Shown here: in pieces, positions 1 through 8,364 of the stretch
Layout of the letters: each line of letters begins with the position of its first letter
Numbering within the stretch: position 1 is the first letter of the stretch
Assembly: GCA_032164245.1 (NCBI GenBank)
Contig: JAVMKO010000004.1
Location: 29,923,626-29,987,625, forward strand
Reading direction: 5' to 3'
Length of the DNA: 64,000 nucleotides
DNA from: Sternotherus odoratus
Taxonomy: Eukaryota > Chordata > Testudines > Kinosternidae
The notes under the pieces: generated by a model
The model's database searches: none
What the model saw: only the letters and a program-made list of their open reading frames with translations
Told to the model about the DNA's origin: nothing
Made by a program: the position numbers and the translations under genes

Positions 1-3000
1 ATGAGCTGAGGCCTGATTAAAGGGAGGTTACTGTGCCCAGAGCTCCTTTCCTTTTCCTACATCTTCGTTTCTTCTCTCTGTGTGGCATTCCTGACGCTTC
101 CCTCTTGTCCACTTGTGCTTCAAGATGCCTGAAAAGGGCGAGGGCGCACAAGGCGTGTGTAAGTGAGAACCCCTTTCGACAACTCCACGTCGCCGACTCA
201 AACTCAGTGTGAACTACCCATATAGTGTTTTGTGCCGGATGTGCACAACCCCTGGATTTTTAGGTCCAAGACAGTTCTATGTGGTCTTCAGAAACTTCCA
301 CAAGGACATCCCCCTCCTCCCAAGCCGCACTGGGTGAGAAAAGTACTGAACCCATCCTCCTCGAAAGCCACAATCTTCAGATTTCCCCTTGACAACTATT
401 ACACCAGGCAGTCTCCATACAAAATCCAAAGGAATGAAATAATGAAGGGCAGAAAGGAATTCATTGACAATAATTTCTAAATCAATGTGGCCAGGTGTAC
501 TGCCTGGACTGACTTGGTCCAGAAGCACCACAGGACAACCCTTTTTGGAACTTACCAGCAACAGCATCTCCGGTCTCCAAAAGTACAGGAAGTGAGTAGA
601 TGGCAGGAGACTTGGCTGCAGAATTCCAGGCAAGTTGGGACCGCCGATCGAAGGGACAGAACTCTGGACACAGTCTCATGGGGGCACCATAAATAGTAGC
701 TGATGAGACCTGAACCCTGTTTACAGGGTGCTCATTCAGGGCAGCTGGCTGCTCATGGCCTAGTGCCAAGAGACTAGAGGACAAAGACCTGATCCCCGAT
801 TACAGGGCGGTCGCTCGCAGCACAAGGCCAAGAGACCCTAACGGCCTCGGAGACGCAAACCCCGGTTACAGGGAGGTCAAGCTGCCCATCTTACTGAAAT
901 GACGCTAATCCCCCAGATTTCAAAAGCCAGATGCAACCTCTATACCCCGATTACAGGGTGGTCGCTGGCCGTAGCCAAATAGCAGGGACCATAACCTGAA
1001 TTACAGGAAGGTCAAGCTGTCAAAGTACCAAAGTCCCACTCCAGAGGGACGTGTGACATGTACCCTGATTACAGGGTTGTCACGCTGACTAGTGGGGCAG
1101 AGCATGGCGTGAAGCCAAATGAGCAAGAGGGCAGAGACCTGGACCCTAATTACAGGGCGGTCACCTTGCTCAGTTTAATAAAGAGCTCAATGCCCCTCCA
1201 AAGACAGGGGGAGGTGACTTGCACCCTGATTACAGGGCAGTCACGCACACTAGCCAGCTAACGGAGACCCAAAGGGCCTTGGAGACGCAAACCCTGGTGC
1301 CAGGGAGGTCAAGATGCCCATCTTACTGAAAGGAGGTTAATCCCCCAGATTTCAAAAGCCAGATGCTACCTGTACCCTGATTACAGGGTGGTCGCTGGCA
1401 CTAGCCACATAGCAGAGACCATAACCTGAATTACAGGAAGGTCAAGCTGTCAGAGTACCAAAGTCTCACTCTAGAGAGACTTGTGACAGAGACCCTAATT
1501 ACAGGGTTGTCACGCTGACTAGTGGGGCAGAGCATGGCATAATGCCAGAGGAGCAAGTGGGCAGAGACCCGGACCCTACTTACAGGGCGGTCACCTTGCT
1601 CAGTTTAACAAAGAGCTCAATGCCCCTCCAAGGATCGGGGGAGGTGACTTGCAGCCTGATTACAGGGCAGTCACGCACACTAGCCAGCTAACGGAGCAGA
1701 GTGTCAAAGGGACACCACGGCACAGACCGGGACCCAGCTTAAAGGGCGGTCACGCTCCTCACGGTATTAAAAGGCTCGAGAATCCCATACAGTCTAATAA
1801 GATGAGCTGAGGCCTGATTAAAGGGAGGTTACTGTGCCCAGAGCTCCTTTCCTTTTCCTACATCTTCGTTTCTTCTCTCTGTGTGGCATTCCTGACGCTT
1901 CCCTCTTGTCCACTTGTGCTTCAAGATGCCTGAAAAGGGCGAGGGCGCACAAGGCGTGTGTAAGTGAGAACCCCTTTCGACAACTCCACGTCGCCGACTC
2001 AAACTCAGTGTGAACTACCCATATAGTGTTTTGTGCCGGATGTGCACAACCCCTGGATTTTTAGGTCCAAGACAGTTCTATGTGGTCTTCAGAAACTTCC
2101 ACAAGGACATCCCCCTCCTCCCAAGCCGCACTGGGTGAGAAAAGTACTGAACCCATCCTCCTCGAAAGCCACAATCTTCAGATTTCCCCTTGACAACTAT
2201 TACACCAGGCAGTCTCCATACAAAATCCAAAGGAATGAAATAATGAAGGGCAGAAAGGAATTCATTGACAATAATTTCTAAATCAATGTGGCCAGGTGTA
2301 CTGCCTGGACTGACTTGGTCCAGAAGCACCACAGGACAACCCTTTTTGGAACTTACCAGCAACAGCATCTCCGGTCTCCAAAAGTACAGGAAGTGAGTAG
2401 ATGGCAGGAGACTTGGCTGCAGAATTCCAGGCAAGTTGGGACCGCCGATCGAAGGGACAGAACTCTGGACACAGTCTCATGGGGGCACCATAAATAGTAG
2501 CTGATGAGACCTGAACCCTGTTTACAGGGTGCTCATTCAGGGCAGCTGGCTGCTCATGGCCTAGTGCCAAGAGACTAGAGGACAAAGACCTGATCCCCGA
2601 TTACAGGGCGGTCGCTCGCAGCACAAGGCCAAGAGACCCTAACGGCCTCGGAGACGCAAACCCCGGTTACAGGGAGGTCAAGCTGCCCATCTTACTGAAA
2701 TGACGCTAATCTCCCAGATTTCAAAAGCCAGATGCAACCTCTATACCCCGATTACAGGGTGGTCGCTGGCCGTAGCCAAATAGCAGGGACCATAACCTGA
2801 ATTACAGGAAGGTCAAGTTGTCAAAGTACCAAAGTCCCACTCCAGAGGGACGTGTGACATGTACCCTGATTACAGGGTTGTCACGCTGACTAGTGGGGCA
2901 GAGCATGGCGTGAAGCCAAATGAGCAAGAGGGCAGAGACCTGGACCCTAATTACAGGGCGGTCACCTTGCTCAGTTTAATAAAGAGCTCAATGCCCCTCC

Positions 3001-5026
3001 AAAGACAGGGGGAGGTGACTTGCACCCTGATTACAGGGCAGTCACGCACACTAGCCAGCTAACGGAGACCCAAAGGGCCTTGGAGACGCAAACCCTGGTG
3101 CCAGGGAGGTCAAGATGCCCATCTTACTGAAAGGAGGTTAATCCCCCAGATTTCAAAAGCCAGATGCTACCTGTACCCTGATTACAGGGTGGTCGCTGGC
3201 ACTAGCCACATAGCAGAGACCATAACCTGAATTACAGGAAGGTCAAGCTGTCAGAGTACCAAAGTTTCACTCTAGAGAGACTTGTGACAGAGACCCTAAT
3301 TACAGGGTTGTCACGCTGACGAGTGGGGCAGAGCATGGCATAATGCCAGAGGAGCAAGTGGGCAGAGACCCGGACCCTACTTACAGGGCGGTCACCTTGC
3401 TCAGTTTAACAAAGAGCTCAATGCCCCTCCAAGGATCGGGGGAGGTGACTTGCAGCCTGATTACAGGGCAGTCACGCACACTAGCCAGCTAACGGAGCAG
3501 AGTGTCAAAGGGACACCACGGCACAGACCGGGACCCAGCTTAAAGGGCGGTCACGCTCCTCACGGTATTAAAAGGCTCGAGAATCCCATACAGTCTAATA
3601 AGATGAGCTGAGGCCTGATTAAAGGGAGGTTACTGTGCCCAGAGCTCCTTTCCTTTTCCTACATCTTCGTTTCTTCTCTCTGTGTGGCATTCCTGACGCT
3701 TCCCTCTTGTCCACTTGTGCTTCAAGATGCCTGAAAAGGGCGAGGGCGCACAAGGCGTGTGTAAGTGAGAACCCCTTTCGACAACTCCACGTCGCCGACT
3801 CAAACTCAGTGTGAACTACCCATATAGTGTTTTGTGCCGGATGTGCACAACCCCTGGATTTTTAGGTCCAAGACAGTTCTATGTGGTCTTCAGAAACTTC
3901 CACAAGGACATCCCCCTCCTCCCAAGCCGCACTGGGTGAGAAAAGTACTGAACCCATCCTCCTCGAAAGCCACAATCTTCAGATTTCCCCTTGACAACTA
4001 TTACACCAGGCAGTCTCCATACAAAATCCAAAGGAATGAAATAATGAAGGGCAGAAAGGAATTCATTGACAATAATTTCTAAATCAATGTGGCCAGGTGT
4101 ACTGCCTGGACTGACTTGGTCCAGAAGCACCACAGGACAACCCTTTTTGGAACTTACCAGCAACAGCATCTCCGGTCTCCAAAAGTACAGGAAGTGAGTA
4201 GATGGCAGGAGACTTGGCTGCAGAATTCCAGGCAAGTTGGGACCGCCGATCGAAGGGACAGAACTCTGGACACAGTCTCATGGGGGCACCATAAATAGTA
4301 GCTGATGAGACCTGAACCCTGTTTACAGGGTGCTCATTCAGGGCAGCTGGCTGCTCATGGCCTAGTGCCAAGAGACTAGAGGACAAAGACCTGATCCCCG
4401 ATTACAGGGCGGTCGCTCGCAGCACAAGGCCAAGAGACCCTAACGGCCTCGGAGACGCAAACCCCGGTTACAGGGAGGTCAAGCTGCCCATCTTACTGAA
4501 ATGACGCTAATCCCCCAGATTTCAAAAGCCAGATGCAACCTCTATACCCCGATTACAGGGTGGTCGCTGGCCGTAGCCAAATAGCAGGGACCATAACCTG
4601 AATTACAGGAAGGTCAAGCTGTCAAAGTACCAAAGTCCCACTCCAGAGGGACGTGTGACATGTACCCTGATTACAGGGTTGTCACGCTGACTAGTGGGGC
4701 AGAGCATGGCGTGAAGCCAAATGAGCAAGAGGGCAGAGACCTGGACCCTAATTACAGGGCGGTCACCTTGCTCAGTTTAATAAAGAGCTCAATGCCCCTC
4801 CAAAGACAGGGGGAGGTGACTTGCAGCCTGATTACAGGGCAGTCACGCACACTAGCCAGCTAACGGAGACCCAAAGGGCCTTGGAGACGCAAACCCTGGT
4901 GCCAGGGAGGTCAAGATGCCCATCTTACTGAAAGGAGGTTAATCCCCCAGATTTCAAAAGCCAGATGCTACCTGTACCCTGATTACAGGGTGGTCGCTGG
5001 CACTAGCCACATAGCAGAGACCATAA
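1..5026. repeat. 1801-bp tandem array, units 1, 2 and left part of unit 3
   Basis: The sequence repeats with a period of exactly 1801 bp: units start at 1, 1802 and 3603 with ATGAGCTGAGGCCTGATTAA. Copies differ by only a few substitutions. Examples are C to T at 2711, C to T near 2818, T to G near 3320, and C to G near 4825 in unit 3. The third copy is cut at 5026 by a DIRS insertion and resumes at 11065. The window opens inside the array, so it probably continues to the left. Each unit has a non-repetitive part (about 1-700) and a subrepeated part (about 700-1760). Short open frames recur in every unit, but they are small, overlap on both strands and resemble no family I know. I treat the unit as satellite-like DNA rather than a gene. 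Confidence 0.97.
700..1760. repeat. Subrepeat block inside each 1801-bp unit
   Basis: The motif TTACAGGGNGGTCA, or a variant, recurs about 15 times per unit at spacings of roughly 50-90 bp. In unit 1 examples lie near 797, 863, 949, 1000, 1064, 1146, 1227, 1376, 1430, 1493, 1575 and 1656. A second tier is visible: the stretch from about 852 to 1262 recurs as about 1263 to 1690, each ending near ACACACTAGCCAGCTAACGG. The same block lies at +1801 and +3602, and again in the copy after 11442. The organisation is therefore a three-level higher-order repeat. Confidence 0.85.
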
Positions 5027-5379
5027 AAGAACAGTTACTCACCTCTCGTAACGTTTGTTCTTCGAGAGGTGTTGCTCATGTCCATTCCCACAAGTGTGTG
5101 CGCACCGCGCATGCACGGTTCCGGAAAGTTTTCCCCCAGCGGTACCCGTAGGGTCGGCAGGGGCGACCCCTGGAGTGGCGCCCTTATGGCGATGTATATA
5201 TGCCCCTGCCGACCCTCCCCCGCTCAGTTCCTTCTTGCCGGTCCTCCGACAGAGGGGAGGCGGGTGGGATTGGGAATGGACATGAGCAACACCTCTCGAA
5301 GAACAAACGTTACGAGAGGTGAGTAACTGTTCTTTCTTCTTCGAGTGCTTGCTCATGTCCATTCCCACAAGTGTCTTAC
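5027..5379 (-). repeat. DIRS right terminal repeat plus internal complementary region
   Basis: The stretch 5027-5090 and the stretch 5272-5333 are essentially perfect reverse complements, running from AAGAACAGTTACTCACC to GGTGAGTAACTGTTCTT. Next to this, 5334-5375 (TTCTTCTTCGAGTGCTTGCT and following) matches the reverse complement of the far end of the element at 11023-11064. Together these form the DIRS internal complementary region, which holds the complement of both termini side by side. This is believed to template circle closure during replication. The terminal repeat core contains TATATATGCCCC and a very GC-rich flank. Confidence 0.88.
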
Positions 5380-5385
5380 GAGCAG

Positions 5386-8280
5386 TTACCTTGGAGGTGG
5401 GAGAGGAGTAGAGCTAGTCCCTGCTGCCAGGACAGCCTGTCCCATAGCAGCATCCTCCGCAGTCTGCTGCACGATGGCGTAGTGCGAAGAGAAGGTATGG
5501 ACCGAAGACCATGTTGCAGCTCTGCAGATGTCGCCAATCGGGATATGTGCCAGGAACGCTGTTGAAGTAGCCTGGGCTCTGGTCGAGTGAGCTGTTAGTG
5601 GCGGAGGAGAAATGTTCGAGAGGTTATAGCACAGTTTGATGCACGAGGTGATCCATCTCGACAGACGCTGCGAAGAAATCGGCAACCCCTTCATTCGTTC
5701 CGCCACTGAAATAAAAAGTTGTGAAGATTTACGAAAAGTTTTTGTACGATCTATATAAAAAGCTAGCGCCCTCTTAACGTCTAGGGAGTGTAGCATTCTT
5801 TCCCTGTTGGAAGCATGGGGCTTAGGGAAAAAGACAGGCAAAAAAATTTCCTGATTCAAGTGGAAGGCTGACACCACTTTAGGGAGGAAGGCCGGATGAG
5901 GCCGTAGCTGAACCTTATCTCTGTGGAAGACAGTGTACGGGGGCTCCGAGGTGAGCGCTCGGAGCTCAGAAACCCGACGGGCGGATGTAATAGCCACAAG
6001 AAATACCGTCTTCCAGGAAAGATAAGAGAGTGGGCAGGAGGCCATGGGCTCAAAGGGTGGCTTCATAAGGGCCGCCAACACCAGGTTCAGGTCCCACTGT
6101 GAGACAGGTGGTCGCACGGAAGGGTACAATCTATCCAATCCCTTGAGGAACCGCCCCACGAGGGGGTTGCTAAACAGAGAACCCCCTCCCACTTCTGCGT
6201 GAAAGGCTGATATAGCCGCTAAGTGGACACGAACTGTAGATATGGCTAGACCTTGTCTCTTAAGGTCCAGAAGGTAATCCAAAACCAACGGTATGGGGGA
6301 TAAGGTCGGGTCTACCCCCTTGTCCCGTGCCCATAGGGAAAAACGTTTCCATTTGGCCATATAAGTAGTACGAGTAGATATCTTCCTGCTACCCAGCAGG
6401 ACCTCTCTAACATGAACCGAGCACTGGCGTTCCGAGGGATTCAACCACGGATATTCCATGCCGTGAGGTGGAGTGACTGGAGGTTGGGGTGAAGCAACCG
6501 CCCGTGGTCCTGGGACACCAGTGTGGGAAGGAGCGGTAGGGTTATAGGTGTGGAGACTGACAGAGACAACAGCAGCGTGTACCAATGCTGGCGGGGCCAT
6601 GCCGGTGCTATTAGAATCATGGACGCTCTGTCCAGGCGGGCCTTGAGCAGCACCCTGTGTATGAGTGGAAACGGAGGGAACGCATAGAGCAGACCCTCCC
6701 TCCAAGGGATCTGAAAGGCGTCTGCCTCTGACCCGGGGCTGAGGTTCATGAGAGAGCAGAACCTCTGACATTTCCTGTTGGCCTTTGTGGCAAACAGGTC
6801 TAGGAGGGGAAATCCCCACTGTAGGAAGATTGAATGCACAACATCCCCCCTGAGCGACCATTCGTGGCCCCGGAATGAGCGACTGAGGGTGTCCGCTAGG
6901 ACATTCTGGACCCCTGGAAGGTGGGTGGCTGTGAGATGGATATTGTGCGCGATACAGAAATCCCACAGGATCAGGGCTTCCTTGCATAGGGGAGAAGAGC
7001 GAGCACCACCCTGTTTGTTTATATAAAACATTGCCGCCGTATTGTCCGTCTGTACCAGCACACACTTGCCTTGTAACTGGTCCTGAAATACCTGGCATGC
7101 AAGACGTACCGCTCTCAGCTCCCGGACGTTGATGTGTAGGGACAGCTCGCTGTGAGACCAGTGTCCCTGAGTCCTGGAGTCTCCCAGATGGGCTCCCCAG
7201 CCGAGGGCCGAGGCATCTGTTGCCAATGTCATTGTAGGCTGGGGTTTGCGAAAGGGGACCCCTGCATTGAGAGCGCGTGGTTGCAGCCACCAATGTAGCG
7301 CACTCAGCGTGTGGTGTGGGAGGGTGACAACCAGGTCCAGTGGGTCTCTTCCCTGCCTGTATACCGACGATAGCCAGGCTTGGAGTGGGCGAAGTCGAAG
7401 TCTGGCGTAGGGCACCACGTACGTACATGCTGCCATATGGCCCAATAGGACCATGCAGTTTCTGGCTGTGGTAGTTGGATACCGCAGTACGGAGCGAATC
7501 AAGTTCGTTATGGCCTCGGCCCGAGCTGTGGGCAGGAATGCCATGGCTCGCTGAGAGTCCAGTACTGCCCCAATAAACTCGATTCTCTGAGTGGGAGCTA
7601 GGGTCGACTTTGGTTCGTTTAGTATGAGGCCCAACCTGAGGAAAGTGGCTCTGACGAGAGCTACCTGATGGATTGCTAGTTCTCTTGAGTGTGCTCTGAC
7701 GAGCCAATCGTCCAGGTAAGGGTAAACGTGTACCTGTCTCCTTCTCAGGTATGCAGCCACTACCGACATGCACTTTGTAAACACCCTTGGGGCAGTCGAC
7801 AGGCCGAAGGGGAGCACTGCAAATTGGTAGTGATGATCCCCGAGCACAAATCTCAGGAACCTCCTGTGACTGGGGATGATTGATATGTGAAAGTATGCAT
7901 CCTTCAAGTCGAGGGCGGCAAACCAGTCTCCGTGATCCATAGAAGGGATAATGGTCGCTAGGGAGAGCATGCGGAACTTCAGCTTCTTTATGTAGGAGTT
8001 GAGGCCCCGCAGGTCCAGGATAGGACGAAGGCCGCCTTTGGCCTTCGGGATAAGGAAATAACGGGAATAGTAGCCCTTGCCCCGAAATTCTTGAGGAACC
8101 TCCTCTATGGCACCCAAAGATAAGAGGGCCTGAACCTCCTGAACTAAGAGTTGCTCGTGAGATGGGTCCCTGAAGAGGGACGGGGAAGGGGGATGGTTGG
8201 GAGGGAGGGAGGAGAATTGGATAGAGTACCCCACTTTCACCAGGCTGAGGACCCATTTGTCTGATGTGATTTGGGACCAA
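5386..8280 (-). CDS. DIRS tyrosine recombinase (open frame 964 aa, recombinase in C-terminal ~360 aa)
   Basis: The recognisable domain starts near residue 607, just after the RT frame ends. A core-binding-like region runs about 625-700, followed by the catalytic domain. The tyrosine recombinase residues are all visible: Arg768 in SARRVSEL, His898 and Arg901 in AHSTRAQA, Trp924 in the His/Trp position, and the nucleophile Tyr934 in FSSHYAI. The enzyme joins the circular DNA copy to the target by site-specific strand exchange, replacing an integrase. The first 600 residues lie opposite the RT frame in another reading frame and are Pro/Ser/Gly/His-rich. I suspect most of that is merely stop-free and that the true start is internal. 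The frame ends at 5386, next to the complementary region. Confidence 0.9.
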   Translation of the reverse strand: MVPNHIRQMGPQPGESGVLYPILLPPSQPSPFPVPLQGPISRATLSSGGSGPLIFGCHRGGSSRISGQGLLFPLFPYPEGQRRPSSYPGPAGPQLLHKEAEVPHALPSDHYPFYGSRRLVCRPRLEGCILSHINHPQSQEVPEICARGSSLPICSAPLRPVDCPKGVYKVHVGSGCIPEKETGTRLPLPGRLARQSTLKRTSNPSGSSRQSHFPQVGPHTKRTKVDPSSHSENRVYWGSTGLSASHGIPAHSSGRGHNELDSLRTAVSNYHSQKLHGPIGPYGSMYVRGALRQTSTSPTPSLAIVGIQAGKRPTGPGCHPPTPHAECATLVAATTRSQCRGPLSQTPAYNDIGNRCLGPRLGSPSGRLQDSGTLVSQRAVPTHQRPGAESGTSCMPGISGPVTRQVCAGTDGQYGGNVLYKQTGWCSLFSPMQGSPDPVGFLYRAQYPSHSHPPSRGPECPSGHPQSLIPGPRMVAQGGCCAFNLPTVGISPPRPVCHKGQQEMSEVLLSHEPQPRVRGRRLSDPLEGGSALCVPSVSTHTQGAAQGPPGQSVHDSNSTGMAPPALVHAAVVSVSLHTYNPTAPSHTGVPGPRAVASPQPPVTPPHGMEYPWLNPSERQCSVHVREVLLGSRKISTRTTYMAKWKRFSLWARDKGVDPTLSPIPLVLDYLLDLKRQGLAISTVRVHLAAISAFHAEVGGGSLFSNPLVGRFLKGLDRLYPSVRPPVSQWDLNLVLAALMKPPFEPMASCPLSYLSWKTVFLVAITSARRVSELRALTSEPPYTVFHRDKVQLRPHPAFLPKVVSAFHLNQEIFLPVFFPKPHASNRERMLHSLDVKRALAFYIDRTKTFRKSSQLFISVAERMKGLPISSQRLSRWITSCIKLCYNLSNISPPPLTAHSTRAQATSTAFLAHIPIGDICRAATWSSVHTFSSHYAIVQQTAEDAAMGQAVLAAGTSSTPLPPPR

Positions 8281-8309
8281 GCCTGGTAAAAGTGGGACAA
8301 GCGATTCAC
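6441..8309 (-). CDS. DIRS reverse transcriptase, RNase H and methyltransferase-like protein (622 aa)
   Basis: This is the polymerase frame of the DIRS element. The reverse transcriptase spans about residues 50-330: motif A is LDLKDAYFHI (Asp134, Asp137) and the catalytic box is YLDD at 198-201. RNase H follows: LATDASALGWG (Asp365), a conserved Glu near 397, TDNTAA (Asp422) and LADTLSR (Asp473). The C-terminal part, about 500-580 (LLDLFATKANRKCQ, then LYAFPPFPLI and ILIAPAWPRQHW), matches the methyltransferase-like domain that follows RNase H in DIRS elements. All catalytic residues I can check are present. Translation probably depends on reinitiation or a programmed event after gag. The frame overlaps the tyrosine recombinase frame over 6441-8280, an overlap also seen in other DIRS elements. 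Confidence 0.93.
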   Translation of the reverse strand: MNRLSHFYQAWSQITSDKWVLSLVKVGYSIQFSSLPPNHPPSPSLFRDPSHEQLLVQEVQALLSLGAIEEVPQEFRGKGYYSRYFLIPKAKGGLRPILDLRGLNSYIKKLKFRMLSLATIIPSMDHGDWFAALDLKDAYFHISIIPSHRRFLRFVLGDHHYQFAVLPFGLSTAPRVFTKCMSVVAAYLRRRQVHVYPYLDDWLVRAHSRELAIHQVALVRATFLRLGLILNEPKSTLAPTQRIEFIGAVLDSQRAMAFLPTARAEAITNLIRSVLRYPTTTARNCMVLLGHMAACTYVVPYARLRLRPLQAWLSSVYRQGRDPLDLVVTLPHHTLSALHWWLQPRALNAGVPFRKPQPTMTLATDASALGWGAHLGDSRTQGHWSHSELSLHINVRELRAVRLACQVFQDQLQGKCVLVQTDNTAAMFYINKQGGARSSPLCKEALILWDFCIAHNIHLTATHLPGVQNVLADTLSRSFRGHEWSLRGDVVHSIFLQWGFPLLDLFATKANRKCQRFCSLMNLSPGSEADAFQIPWREGLLYAFPPFPLIHRVLLKARLDRASMILIAPAWPRQHWYTLLLSLSVSTPITLPLLPTLVSQDHGRLLHPNLQSLHLTAWNIRG

Positions 8310-8364
8310 GAAGGTTGGGGAAGGGTAGGATCGGGATACTGGATGGTCGTCCTCGTGCGCCCCT

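Noticed and set aside
232..784. Repeated open frames of 67-118 codons in every 1801-bp unit
   Set aside because: They overlap on both strands, have no recognisable domain, and their conservation is explained by the recent homogenisation of the array rather than by selection on protein.
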